Source: Dolomitihabitans soli
GTDB taxonomy: Bacteria; Actinomycetota; Actinomycetes; Streptosporangiales; Streptosporangiaceae
Direction: 5' to 3'
Length of the DNA: 64,000 nucleotides
NCBI RefSeq assembly: GCF_022213955.1
Contig: NZ_JAKNTW010000031.1
Coordinates: forward strand, 1 to 64,000
A program made the position numbers and the translations under genes. Of the stretch, positions 18,482 to 28,400 are shown piece after piece. The notes under the pieces were generated by a model, which saw only the letters and a list, made by a program, of their open reading frames with translations, had not been told where the DNA came from and searched no databases. Numbering within the stretch: the first letter of the stretch is position 1; each line of letters begins with the position of its first letter.

Positions 18482-19477
18482 CTACTCATAACCGGGACGG
18501 CCGTTTACCGTCCCGCCCAGGGGCCCACCCGCTCGGACGACGTTGCGCCAAGGGCGCGCACCGAGCAGAGCCGCCGCGTTGTGGGCGATGAGCTCGGCGT
18601 ATCCGCGCGGCCGGCCACCGGCGGCGTGCGGACTGACGATCACGTTGGGCAGTGTCCACAGCGGCGAGTCCGCCGGTAGCGGCTCGGTCTCGAACACGTC
18701 CAGGGCGGCGCCGCCGAGACGCCCGCGGGCGAGTGCCTCTGCGAGGGCGGTCTCGTCAACGGTGCTGCCGCGACCGACGTTGACCAGCCAGGCGGTCGGA
18801 GGCAGCAGCCCGATACGGCGGGCGTCGAGCGTGTGCCTGGTCGCGGCGGTGTCCGGCAGGATCATGATCAGCAGGTCGGTTGCGGGCAGGAGGTCGTCGA
18901 CGTCGTCGCCGGCCACGACTCGGAAGCCGTCACGCTCGCCGGCGGTGCTCGCCACGCCGGTGACCTCGCCGCCGAGCATCCGCAGATACGGGGCCAGGGT
19001 CCGGCCGATCCCGCCGAACCCCCAGATGAGACAGCGGGCGCCGGCCAGCGTGGTGAGTTCGCGAGTGTTGTCGAGGTCCTGCAGGCCGCCCCGGTCGCTC
19101 CAGTCACCCGCGAGTTGCGCGCGGATCAGCAGGTCCAGCCGACGCGTGGCGGCCATGCTCAGCATCAAGGCATGCTCGGCCACCGTCGCGTCGTGCAGCG
19201 TCGCTCCATTGCAGATGACGACGTCGTCGCCGAACCCGGCGGCGGTCACGGCTTCGTAACCGGCGCCGAGCGTCTGGACCCAGCGCAGCCGCGGCAGCCG
19301 GGGGACGGCGGCTTTCGTCCAGGCGCCGCCGCACCCCCAGAGCACCAGCCCTTGGGCGGATGCCGACGAGGCCGGCAGATCGCACGCCGGGTCGTAGGGG
19401 ATCGCGCGGACGCCGTCGGGCAGGGCGATCGTCGTGTCGATCGTGGTGGGCAGCAGAACTTCGACGGGCTCGGTCAT
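18482..19477 (-). CDS. D-2-hydroxyacid dehydrogenase (NAD(P)-dependent)
   Basis: A 331-residue member of the D-isomer-specific 2-hydroxyacid dehydrogenases, interconverting a 2-hydroxy acid and 2-keto acid. The dinucleotide motif GFGGIG is at 153-158; the catalytic triad is Arg236 (NVGRGS), Glu265 (VFETEPL) and His284 (SPHAAGG). ATG 19477 has GAAGGA upstream. Three bases separate TctA from this gene, so it shares the transporter operon and should act on the imported carboxylate after desulfation. The exact substrate is unknown. Confidence 0.9.
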   Translation of the reverse strand: MTEPVEVLLPTTIDTTIALPDGVRAIPYDPACDLPASSASAQGLVLWGCGGAWTKAAVPRLPRLRWVQTLGAGYEAVTAAGFGDDVVICNGATLHDATVAEHALMLSMAATRRLDLLIRAQLAGDWSDRGGLQDLDNTRELTTLAGARCLIWGFGGIGRTLAPYLRMLGGEVTGVASTAGERDGFRVVAGDDVDDLLPATDLLIMILPDTAATRHTLDARRIGLLPPTAWLVNVGRGSTVDETALAEALARGRLGGAALDVFETEPLPADSPLWTLPNVIVSPHAAGGRPRGYAELIAHNAAALLGARPWRNVVRAGGPLGGTVNGRPGYE

Positions 19478-19480
19478 AGG

Positions 19481-20983
19481 TCAGTCCTTCGCTTCGAGTG
19501 TCTGGCGGCGTCGGCGGATCAAGGGCAGCGCCGTACTGAGCACTACCAGAAACGCCAGCATGAGCAACACGATGGCCGTCGGCGAGGACGCGAAGATGCC
19601 GAAGCCGCCATCGGAGAGCACCAGCGACCGGCGGAAGTTGGTCTCGAAGATCGGACCCAGGATGAAGGCCAGCACGATCGGCGCCGGCGGGATGCCGATG
19701 CTCCTCAGGAGATAGCCGACCAGGCCGGCGGCCACCATGACGCCGACGTCAAAAGTGTTTCCGTTGATCGTGTAGGCGCCGACGACGAGGATCGCCACCG
19801 TGAGTGTGGACATCACGGCGGGCGGGATCTTCGCGATCCGGACGAAGATCGGCAGCAGTGGGATGTTCATGACCAGCAGGATCAAGTTGCCGACCACCAT
19901 CGAACCCACCACGCCCCAGAAGATGTCCGGGTGGTCGAAGATCAATGTCGGCCCCGGTGTGACGCCCTGGATCAGCAGCGCGCCGAAGATGACGGCGAGC
20001 ACGCCGTTCGGTGGGAATCCGAGCGTGAGCAGCGGGATGAAGCTGGAGATACTGGCGGCGTTGTTGGCGGTCTCCGGTCCGGACACCGCCTGTGGCGCGC
20101 CGTGGCCGAACTTCTCCGGCGTGCGGGAGACCTTGCGCTCCACGCCGTAGGAGACCAGCGACGCCAGCACCCCTCCGCCACCGGGCACCAGACCGAGTGC
20201 GGTGCCGACCACCGAGCCCCTGCCGATGGCCCCGGCGTTCTCCTTGAGGTCGCGGCCCGTGGGCAGCACCCGGCCGACGTGGTTGGTCGTCGATACGCCG
20301 CGCCGATTCTCGACGATGTTGACGAGGATCTCGCTCAACCCGAACAAGCCCATGATCACGGCCACGATGTCGATGCCGCCCATGAGGTCGGGCACGCCGA
20401 ACGCCCACCGGGTGGCGCCGGACATCGGGTCCTGCCCGATGGACGCCAGCAGCAGGCCGATGCCCACCGCCACCAGTGACTTGATCATTGTTCCGGCGGA
20501 TGTGTAGGCGACCAGGATCAGCCCCAGGAACGCCAGGACCGTGTATTCGGGCGAGCCGAAGTTCAGCGCGAAGTCGGCCAGGGCCGGGGCGAACAGCACC
20601 AGGCAACAGGTGGCGATCAGCCCGCCGACGAAGGAGCCGATGGCCGCGAGCCCCAGCGCGCGACCGGCCTGGCCCTGCCTGGCCATTTCGTGCCCGTCAA
20701 CGGTGCTGACGACCGAGGCCGCCTCGCCGGGGATGCGCAACAGCACCGAGGTGATGGTGCCGCCGTACATGGCACCGTAGTAGACGCCGGCCAGCAGGAT
20801 CACCGCAGTGGACGGCTCCAGGCCGAAGGTGATCGGGAGCAGCAGCGCGACGGTCGGTGCGGGGCCGAGGCCGGGCAGGACTCCGACCATCATGCCGACG
20901 GACACGCCGAGCAGGACGAACAGCAGGTTCTCCGGGGCGAGGGCCACCTGCAGCCCGTCGGTCAGATTCTGCAGGATGTCCAT
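19481..20983 (-). CDS. tctA: Tripartite tricarboxylate transporter, large permease TctA
   Basis: A 500-residue membrane protein with about 12 helices and the TctA signatures GVLPGLGPAPTVALLLP near residue 36 and YYGAMYGGTITSVLLRIPGE near 70, then GLVPGGGGVLASLVSYGVER. It is the transport subunit of a secondary, binding-protein-dependent carboxylate importer. Two bases separate it from TctB, and the gene order TctC-TctB-TctA is the standard one. Substrates of this family are citrate, tartrate, aromatic acids and other carboxylates. Confidence 0.95.
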   Translation of the reverse strand: MDILQNLTDGLQVALAPENLLFVLLGVSVGMMVGVLPGLGPAPTVALLLPITFGLEPSTAVILLAGVYYGAMYGGTITSVLLRIPGEAASVVSTVDGHEMARQGQAGRALGLAAIGSFVGGLIATCCLVLFAPALADFALNFGSPEYTVLAFLGLILVAYTSAGTMIKSLVAVGIGLLLASIGQDPMSGATRWAFGVPDLMGGIDIVAVIMGLFGLSEILVNIVENRRGVSTTNHVGRVLPTGRDLKENAGAIGRGSVVGTALGLVPGGGGVLASLVSYGVERKVSRTPEKFGHGAPQAVSGPETANNAASISSFIPLLTLGFPPNGVLAVIFGALLIQGVTPGPTLIFDHPDIFWGVVGSMVVGNLILLVMNIPLLPIFVRIAKIPPAVMSTLTVAILVVGAYTINGNTFDVGVMVAAGLVGYLLRSIGIPPAPIVLAFILGPIFETNFRRSLVLSDGGFGIFASSPTAIVLLMLAFLVVLSTALPLIRRRRQTLEAKD

Positions 20984-20985
20984 GA

Positions 20986-21480
20986 CTACCGGATCCCGGT
21001 CAGTGTGCCCAGCGGGGAGGGCACTTGGAGCAGTTCGATGAACACGACGACGATCCCCATCGTGATCGCGACCGCTCCGACCAGGCCGCGTAGCGGGGCC
21101 GTCCTGGTGATCACTGTGAACCAGTACAGGCAGACCAGCGCTGTGGTGACGGTGAGCCCGAGAAGAGTGAGCAAAGGCGGTGTCAGCGCCAGCAGGGGAA
21201 CGGCCGCCGCGACGGCGACCCCGTCGGCGCGCGTGATACGGCTGACCCCGTCGATGACGACGCGCGGGTTCAGCAGCGCCACCAGGGTGAACGCGAGGGT
21301 GGCAGCCGAGATGCAGCCGACCCAGAACCCGGGCCCGGGCTCGGTCGGGCTGCCGAAGTCCAGTGTGGTGAACGCGCCGACGGTGGAGACGGCGGCCAGG
21401 AGCGTCACGACGGCGAAGCCGATCCGGCCGAACCGAAGGTCGGCGGGGGTGACGGCTGCGTCCGCGGGTGTGGTGGCCAT
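20986..21480 (-). CDS. tctB: Tripartite tricarboxylate transporter, small permease TctB
   Basis: A 164-residue protein with four hydrophobic segments (IGFAVVTLLAAVSTVGAF, GFWVGCISAATLAFTLVALL, VAAAVPLLALTPPLLTLLGL..., VGAVAITMGIVVVFIELLQV) matching TctB. ATG 21480 was chosen because the longer frame lies in the TctC gene. It sits one base after TctC and just before TctA. Confidence 0.9.
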   Translation of the reverse strand: MATTPADAAVTPADLRFGRIGFAVVTLLAAVSTVGAFTTLDFGSPTEPGPGFWVGCISAATLAFTLVALLNPRVVIDGVSRITRADGVAVAAAVPLLALTPPLLTLLGLTVTTALVCLYWFTVITRTAPLRGLVGAVAITMGIVVVFIELLQVPSPLGTLTGIR

Positions 21481-21481
21481 G

Positions 21482-22447
21482 TCAGCCGCGGTTCTTGGCG
21501 TAGTCCGAGGCCGCCTGCCGTAGCAGCGTGGCGACCTGGTCACCGCCGATGAAGGAGCTGGGCGCCACGCCCTTGCCGAGACCGGTGACGACCTTGTCGG
21601 ACGTCATGCAGTTCTTCATCGCGTTCTCAAGCCTGCCGACGACGTCGTCCGGAGTTTTGGGCTGGGTGGCGAGGAACCAGAAGGAGTCGGCGTAGGGGAG
21701 GTCGGTGTACCCCAGGGACTTCAGCGTCGGCACGTCCGGCATGGTCTCGATCGGCTCGGTGACCGCGGTGGCGAGCACGCGGACATCGCCGGACTCCACC
21801 CGGGGGAGCACGACCGCGGCGTCACCCGACACGTAGCCGGCCTGCACCTCACCGGAGAGCACGGCCGTCATGGTGCCGCCGTTGCCGTCGAACGGTACCG
21901 GGGTGATCCCCAGCCCGGTGGAGTCGATCAGTGTGTCGACGGAGATGCCCGGGACGCTCGTCGCGCCCGGGATCCCGAGTTTGACGGTGCCGGCCTTGGC
22001 CGCGGCGAAGAAGTCCTTTGCCGTCTTGAAGGGGGAGGCCGCCGGGACCACGAGAACGATCGGCGCCGTGCCGATCATCCCGACCGGCCGGAAGCTGTCG
22101 ACGTCGTACCCGACGTCGCCTTCCAGGATGGGAGGCAGGACGGCGTTGGCCGCGGTGGTCGACACGAGCGTGTAGCCGTCCGCCTTGGCACGGGCGAACA
22201 CGCCGTTGCCCACGGCACCGGATCCGCCCTCGCGGTTCTCCACCACGATGGTGGCGTCGAGCTCCTGTTCCAAACAGGGTGCCAGCACGCGTGTGGAGAG
22301 ATCGGTGGACGACCCCGCCGGGACCGGGACGATGATGGAGATCGATTGCGACGGATATTCGGAGGAGGCCGGAGCCTCGGTCAGAGAACAGCCCGTGACG
22401 AGCAGAAGTCCAGCCGACGCGACGGCCGGGATGGTGGGGAACCTCAT
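21482..22447 (-). CDS. tctC: Tripartite tricarboxylate transporter binding lipoprotein TctC (Bug family)
   Basis: A 321-residue extracytoplasmic receptor. The signal peptide ends in LVTGC, so Cys20 is lipidated. The Bug/TctC signatures are visible: ISIIVPVPAGSSTDLSTRVL, VVENREGGSGAVGN, DGYTL and the later LPYADSFWFLA region. It captures a carboxylate and hands it to TctBA. It is preceded by the sulfatase in the same operon. Confidence 0.93.
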   Translation of the reverse strand: MRFPTIPAVASAGLLLVTGCSLTEAPASSEYPSQSISIIVPVPAGSSTDLSTRVLAPCLEQELDATIVVENREGGSGAVGNGVFARAKADGYTLVSTTAANAVLPPILEGDVGYDVDSFRPVGMIGTAPIVLVVPAASPFKTAKDFFAAAKAGTVKLGIPGATSVPGISVDTLIDSTGLGITPVPFDGNGGTMTAVLSGEVQAGYVSGDAAVVLPRVESGDVRVLATAVTEPIETMPDVPTLKSLGYTDLPYADSFWFLATQPKTPDDVVGRLENAMKNCMTSDKVVTGLGKGVAPSSFIGGDQVATLLRQAASDYAKNRG

Positions 22448-22523
22448 TGTTCTGATCTTTCTCGAAGTCGCCCGCGCCGGTCGGACGCCCTGTCTTCGTG
22501 CGGGTGTTTCGGCGCGGGCTGGG

Positions 22524-23936
22524 TCATTTCGATACGCCGGCTGGGAACACGTGGGTGTCGATGTCCGGGATGCGCGGCAGCCATTCGGTGTTCCAGCGCT
22601 GTTCGATGCCGTTCCGCCACGTCGTGGCCGCCGCGGTCAGCTCGGCCACGAGGGCCGGGTGGTCGCCCGCGCGGTTCACCGTCTCGTTCGGGTCGTCGGC
22701 TAGATCGGCGAGGAACACCGGCTCGGCCGGCGGCAGGCCCTCTTCGAGCTGGCCGTCCAGAACGAGTTTCCATCGGCCGTGCCGGATCGCCGTCTGCACG
22801 CCCTGCTCCCAGAACAGGTGCTCGTGCGGCGATCGGGCGCCGTCGGTGAGCACGGGCAGGACGTCGTGGCCGTCGAGCTCGTACCTCTCCGGCTCCCCGC
22901 CCGCCGCGGCGAGAACGGTGGGGAACACGTCCATGGCCGCCATCGGCTCCGCGACCACCTGTCCCGCAGGGATCGCGCGTGGCCAGCTGACGATGCCCGG
23001 TACGCGAATCCCTCCTTCGAAGAGGCTGAACTTGTGGCCCTTGAGCCCGCCGGAGCTGCTGGCGCGGTACGGAGTCTGGCTGCCGTCCATCCAGTTGCGG
23101 ATCTCGCGGGACGGCCCGTTGTCGGACATGTAGAGCACGAGCGTGTCGTCCCGCACGCCTTGGCGGTCCAACTCGTCCATGACCGCGCCGACGGCATCGT
23201 CCAGCGCGCTGATCATCGCCGCCATGATCATCTGATCCCACGGCAGGTGGGCGAAGCGTTCCTTGTACTTCGCCGGCGCGTGCAGGGGATAGTGGGGTGC
23301 GTTGAACGGGACGTACAGGAAGAACGGCGATTTCGCCGCGGCGGCCTCGCGTACGGCGCGCGTCGCGCGGTCGGCCACCAGGTCGGTGAGATACTCGCCG
23401 TCGAGGTAGATCTCGCTCCCGTTTTCCCAGAGGTCGTGAAGCGGCGTGCCGAGATAGGTCTCGCCATTCATGGGCACCCGGCGGTTGTTCGGGCTGTAGT
23501 GGATGTGTGAGTAGTAGTCGACGGCCCCCGCCAGATGGCCGAACGTCCGGGCGAACCCGTGGGCCTCCGGCCGCGACTCCGGGGTGAGACCCAGGTGCCA
23601 TTTCCCGACCAGTTCGGTGTGGTAGCCGACCTCCCGCAGCGCGCTCGCGAGCGTCGGCACGTCCTGGCTCAGGCCCGGCGTCGTCCGGTACCCCTGCAGG
23701 ATCGACCGCACGCCCGCGTTTCCCGGATACCGTCCGCTCAGCAGGGCCGCCCGCGACGGTGAGCAGACCGGAGAGTTCGAGTACCAGCTGGTCAGCAAGG
23801 CGCCCGAGGCCGCCAGCGCGTCCAGCCGCGGCGTTCGCACCGTCGGTGATCCCATACACGACAGGTCGCCATAGCCATGGTCGTCTCCGACGAAGATCAC
23901 CACGTTCGGCTGGTCAGGTCCGGCGCTCACAGCCAT
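22524..23936 (-). CDS. Type I sulfatase (formylglycine-dependent), cytosolic, TTT-linked
   Basis: A 470-residue sulfatase with CSPSR at residues 58-62 (Cys58 is the formylglycine site) followed by LLSGRYPGNAG, the metal motif VVIFVGDDHGYGD near the N-terminus, the GKWHLG signature near residue 111, and LYMSDNGPS. It resembles arylsulfatase A-type enzymes. There is no signal peptide, so it acts in the cytosol. ATG 23936 has GAGGAG upstream. It is the first gene of the operon sulfatase-TctC-TctB-TctA-dehydrogenase-GntR, which suggests that the imported acid carries a sulfate ester. Confidence 0.93.
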   Translation of the reverse strand: MAVSAGPDQPNVVIFVGDDHGYGDLSCMGSPTVRTPRLDALAASGALLTSWYSNSPVCSPSRAALLSGRYPGNAGVRSILQGYRTTPGLSQDVPTLASALREVGYHTELVGKWHLGLTPESRPEAHGFARTFGHLAGAVDYYSHIHYSPNNRRVPMNGETYLGTPLHDLWENGSEIYLDGEYLTDLVADRATRAVREAAAAKSPFFLYVPFNAPHYPLHAPAKYKERFAHLPWDQMIMAAMISALDDAVGAVMDELDRQGVRDDTLVLYMSDNGPSREIRNWMDGSQTPYRASSSGGLKGHKFSLFEGGIRVPGIVSWPRAIPAGQVVAEPMAAMDVFPTVLAAAGGEPERYELDGHDVLPVLTDGARSPHEHLFWEQGVQTAIRHGRWKLVLDGQLEEGLPPAEPVFLADLADDPNETVNRAGDHPALVAELTAAATTWRNGIEQRWNTEWLPRIPDIDTHVFPAGVSK

Positions 23937-24289
23937 CGATCAGTACTCCTCACTCCTCGCGATAGCTCGGAAAGGTAGCATTTTTACCTGAAAGATACAA
24001 TCTTTGGCGCTGGCCGATGAAACCCGCCGGCCCAGGCTGCAGACGGTGCGTGACCGGCTGTCCGAGCAGCGCACGGCAGGGCGGCGAGCCGTGGTGACGG
24101 GTTCGGCAGGGTTGCGTGAGCGCTGGTCGCCATGACCTCGGCACGGCGCCGGCGACCAGCGTGCTGACGGAGACCTCAAAGGTCGGGACTTGGGACCGTG
24201 TGCCGGCCGGCGAAAGGCGGATCAGTCCTCAACGCGGACGGGTGACACGACACACAGGCTGGGACCGCCTGGTGGCAGGCTCGCGTGGG
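23937..24289. other. Promoter region of the sulfatase/Tct operon
   Basis: 353 bases without a gene I can support. The first ~65 bases, next to the sulfatase start, are AT-rich and hold the inverted repeat listed separately. The remainder is GC-rich with short open frames of no recognisable family. Confidence 0.4.
23973..23989. promoter_or_regulatory. Inverted repeat upstream of the sulfatase/Tct operon
   Basis: AGGTA (23973-23977) and TACCT (23985-23989), separated by seven bases, lie in an AT-rich tract 36-53 bases upstream of the sulfatase start. The position suits an operator, perhaps for the GntR protein of this operon. The arms are short, so confidence is low. Confidence 0.35.
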
Positions 24290-25222
24290 TCACAGCCAAT
24301 CATGCTTGGCCGCGTGCCAGACGAGCTGGAGCCTGGTCTCCACGCCGGCCAGACGGGTGAGTTCGCGCACGCGCCTCTGCACGGTCCGGTGACTGATGCC
24401 GAACTGCTTGCCGATCGCGAGATCGGTGTACCCGGCGATGATCAGAGACAGCAGCCGTTGATCCTCTGGGCCGAGCGTGTTCCCGGTCGCGGGGAAGGGC
24501 ACCGCGCCTGCCCACACGGTTTCGAACACCCAGTTGAGCACGTCCAGCAAGGTGCCCGACGTGATCACCAGGGCGGCCGGTTCAACACTGGCCGACATCA
24601 ACGGCACGAACGCCGCCCGCTCATCGAGGATCATCAGTTTGGTGGGCACGTCGGTCGCGATACGCATCAGCTCGCCGTTGGCGGCCGACCAGGCCAGCTG
24701 GTACGGATCGCCGGGCACGTCGATCATCCTGCGCTCGTACACGGTCCGGTAGACGATGCCGGAGGCCATGGCCACCTGCTGAGCCTGGTTGTCGGCCGAG
24801 ATCACGATCGGCTCCTTGGCCAGGCTCTTGACCGTCTTCTGGGCCGCACGTTGCAGGTGCTGCCAGCGAGCCATGACCTCGGCGGCGCCGATCACGACCT
24901 CCACCGCCTCACGGGCGTCACGCAGGGCGGAACGCTCGCGATACTCCTCCATGAGGGTGGCTATGAACGTCTGCATCCGCTGCATCTCTCCGTGGCGGCG
25001 CAGCAGCCCGGGTCCGAAGGCGACGTCCGGCGCTGTGGCGAGCAGACGGTTGCCGGCCCGCCGGATGAACCCCTCCTCGACCAGGTGATCAACGGCTATG
25101 GAAACCTTCTCGGCGGGGCGCCCCAGGCGCTCTGCGAGCTCGCTCTCATCGCTCGAGGGCAGGCGGAGCAGGGCGAGGTAGGCGCTTTCCTCCAGGTCGT
25201 CAAGGCCGAGAGTGCGTAACAA
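24290..25222 (-). CDS. TrmB-like / LuxR-type helix-turn-helix regulator
   Basis: A 310-residue regulator. The N-terminal ~70 residues form a TrmB-like winged helix (LGLDDLEESAYLALLRLP, then ELAERLGRPAEKVSIAVDHL); the C-terminal ~65 residues are a LuxR/GerE helix-turn-helix (LSLIIAGYTDLAIGKQFGIS, HRTVQRRVRELTRLAG). The middle resembles the phospholipase D-like sensor part of TrmB relatives. The start is TTG at 25222 with GGGAGG seven bases upstream. It is divergent from the large subtilase; a long-spaced perfect inverted repeat (25266-25297) lies between them, so regulation of the protease is likely. Confidence 0.8.
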   Translation of the reverse strand: MLRTLGLDDLEESAYLALLRLPSSDESELAERLGRPAEKVSIAVDHLVEEGFIRRAGNRLLATAPDVAFGPGLLRRHGEMQRMQTFIATLMEEYRERSALRDAREAVEVVIGAAEVMARWQHLQRAAQKTVKSLAKEPIVISADNQAQQVAMASGIVYRTVYERRMIDVPGDPYQLAWSAANGELMRIATDVPTKLMILDERAAFVPLMSASVEPAALVITSGTLLDVLNWVFETVWAGAVPFPATGNTLGPEDQRLLSLIIAGYTDLAIGKQFGISHRTVQRRVRELTRLAGVETRLQLVWHAAKHDWL

Positions 25223-25265
25223 ATCGAACCTCCCTTTTCTTTGGATTATTGCGGACCCATATGCC

Positions 25266-25297
25266 TGACGTATTGCCGCCGTGTCGCTGATACGTCA
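25266..25297. promoter_or_regulatory. Long-spaced perfect inverted repeat between regulator and subtilase
   Basis: TGACGTAT (25266-25273) and ATACGTCA (25290-25297) are exact inverted copies with a 16-base spacer, so the arms face the helix two turns apart (24 bases from start to start). It sits in the divergent promoter region and is a good candidate binding site for the TrmB/LuxR-type regulator. Confidence 0.55.
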
Positions 25298-25400
25298 CGA
25301 ATACTCCGTTGATCCGTAAACAACCTTGCCTGACTATCGCTGTCAGATGATCTCGCACCTTCGTGATCATCGAATCGTCGGAGCCCCTCCAAGGAGCACT

Positions 25401-28400
25401 GTGGATCGAAACACCAGGCGATGGCGCATGACCGTCGCCGGCATCCTCGCGGCCGTGGCCTTACCCCTGGCCGCGGGACCGGCCCTCGCCTACGACGACC
25501 CGACCGAGCCCGTTCAGGCGAAGACGGAGGCCGAAGTCCTTGAGCAGCTCGACAAGGACGACAAGGCCGTCTACTGGGTCCGGCTGAAGGACCAGGCCAA
25601 CCTCGTCACCGCCCAGCGGGCCACTGACAAGGTCGCCAAGGGCAAGGCGGTCTATGCGGCCAAGACACAGACGGCCGGGCTCACCCAGAAGAACCTGATC
25701 GCGCTGCTCGACCAGGCGCAGGTCGAGTACGAGTCGTTCTGGATCGTCAACATGGTCAAGGTCATCGGCGACACCGCGACGCTGGAGCGGATCGCCGAGC
25801 TGCCCGAGGTCGCCGCCATCGAGGCCGACGACGCGATCGCGATCGACATGCCCGAGCCGGGCGAGGACGAGCCCTCGGTCAACGCCGTCGAGTGGAACAT
25901 CAACGCCGTTAACGCGCCCAAGGTGTGGACCGACCTGGGAGTCAAGGGCGAGGGCATCGTCGTCGCCAACCTCGACTCCGGCGTCGACTACACCCACCCG
26001 GCGATCAGTTCCAAGTACCGGGGCCTGAACGCGGACGGCTCCTACAGCCACGCGTACAACTTCTTCGACCCCACCGGTATATGCACCGGCGGTGTCCCGT
26101 GTGACAACAACGGCCACGGCACCCACACCATGGGCACCATGGTGGGCGAGACCGCCGCCGACCAGATCGGCGTGGCGCCCGGCGCCAAGTGGATCGCGAC
26201 CAAGGGCTGCGGCACCTCCAGTTGTGCCCGTGAGCACCTGCTGGCCGCCGGCCAGTGGATCGCCGCGCCCACCGACGCCGACGGGCAGAACCCCCGCCCC
26301 GACCTCGCCCCCGACGCGGTGAACAACTCGTGGGGCGCCAACGTGGTTGACCTGTGGTACACGCAGATCGTCGACTCGTGGGTCGCCGCCGGGATCTTCC
26401 CGTCCTTCTCCATCGGCAACGCCGGACCCTCCTGCGGCACCGCGGGCAGCCCCGGCGTCTACCAGCAGAGCTACGCCAGCGGCGGGTTCGACAGCGCCGG
26501 CAACGTCTACACCAACTCCTCGCGCGGTCCCGGCGTCGACGGCGACATCAAGCCGGACATCTCGGCCCCCGCCGTGAACGTCCGTTCCAGCGTGCCCGGC
26601 GGCGGCTACGGGTCCAAGACCGGCACCTCCATGGCGGCGCCGCACACGACCGCCACGGTGGCGCTGATCTGGTCCTACTCTCCCGCGTTGCGCGGCAACC
26701 TGGCCGAGACCCAGGCGCTGCTCGACCAGACGGCCCTCGACGTCAACAACGTCACCTGCGGCGGCACGGCAGCGAACAACAACGTCTGGGGTCAGGGCAA
26801 ACTCGACACCTTCGCGACCGTCTCCATGGCGCCGCACGGCCCGACCGGCATCCTGGCCGGCAAGGCCACCTCGGGTGGCGAGCCCCTCCCCGGCGTGACG
26901 CTGACCATCGAGGGTCCGATCAAGCGCACGGTGGCCACCGGCGCCGACGGCACCTACGAGGCCAAGAACCTGTCCGTGGGCGACTACACGATCACGGCCA
27001 CCAAGTTCGGCTACGAGAAGGTGACGGCGACCGCGACCATCCTGGAGAACCAGACGGTCACCAGGGACACCGCACTGACGGCCGCCCCCTCGGGCAAGGT
27101 GAGCGGCACGGTCAAGAGCCGGGCCGGGGTCGCGGCCAACGCCGCCATCACGGTGACGGGAACCCCGGTCACCGCTATCACCGACGACCAGGGCAAGTAC
27201 GGCCTGACCCTGCCGCTGGGCGACTACAGCCTGGAGCTCTCCTCGCCCGACGACTGCGCCGCGGGCACGACCAAGGCGATCTCGGTCACCGGTGACATCA
27301 CCGCCGACGTCGATCTGCCCGACCGGCTCGACTCCTACGGCTACGCCTGCACGGCAGGCAAGAAGCCCTGGGTCGAGGGCACCGACCCGGTCACCCTGAC
27401 CGGTGACAGCGCCACCGCCGTCTTCACCCTGCCGTTCACCTTCAACCTGTACGGCAGGCCGTACACCTCCGGGCGGATCGGCACCAACGGCGGCATCGTG
27501 TTCAACGGCACCACGCTGAGCAACTCCAACGTCGCCGTTCCCTCGACCGCCACGCCGAACGCCGCGCTCTACGCCCTGTGGGACGACCTCTACCTGGACG
27601 AGGACTCAGCGGTCCGCACCGGGGTCACCGGCACCAGCCCGCACAGGACGTACGTGGTGGAATACCGCAACATCGCCTTCTACACCCCCCGTACGGCCCG
27701 GCTCTCCTTCGCGGTGCTGCTGGGTGAGGACGGTTCGATCAGCTTCCGCTACAAGGACGTCGACCCGACGGTCAGCAAGGAGACCGGCGCGGAGGCCACC
27801 ATCGGCATCGAGAACCACACCGGCACCGTCGCGTTCCAGTACTCGCTGAACAAGCCCGCCCTGTCCGACGGGCTGAGCATCGACTTCAAGCCCACCACGA
27901 CCGGCATCCTGTACGGCGCGGTCACCAACGCCAACGACGACAAGCCCGTCGCGGGCGCCACAGTGACGGTGAAGTCGGGTGAGACGGTGGCCGGCACCGT
28001 GACGACCCTCGCCGACGGCACCTACGCCGCCCAGTACCCGGCCGGGGACTACCAGGTCGAGTTGGCGGCGCCGCACTACGAGACCACGACGAAGTCGGTG
28101 ACCCTGGAGGGCGCCGGGGTGGGCGAGGGCTCGGCCGCGCTGCGCACCGGCGCGGTGGCGTCCTCGCTCGACAGCCTCGAGGTGGTGGTCCCGGTCGCGC
28201 AGACGAGGACCAGGACGCTGGAACTCAGCAACCCCGGCCTCGGCACCACCTTCACCGTCGAGGGCGCCACCCCGTGGCTGACCCTCACCCCGGCCACCGG
28301 GAACCTGGCCACCGGCGGCACGACCACGCTGACATTCGGGATCGACACCTCCGCCGCGGCGCGGGGCACGCTCCTGGAGACCACCCTGGTGGTCACGTCG

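Noticed and set aside
24116-25219. 367-codon plus-strand frame opposite the TrmB/LuxR regulator
   Set aside because: Low-complexity shadow; the minus frame has two complete DNA-binding domains and a good ribosome-binding site.
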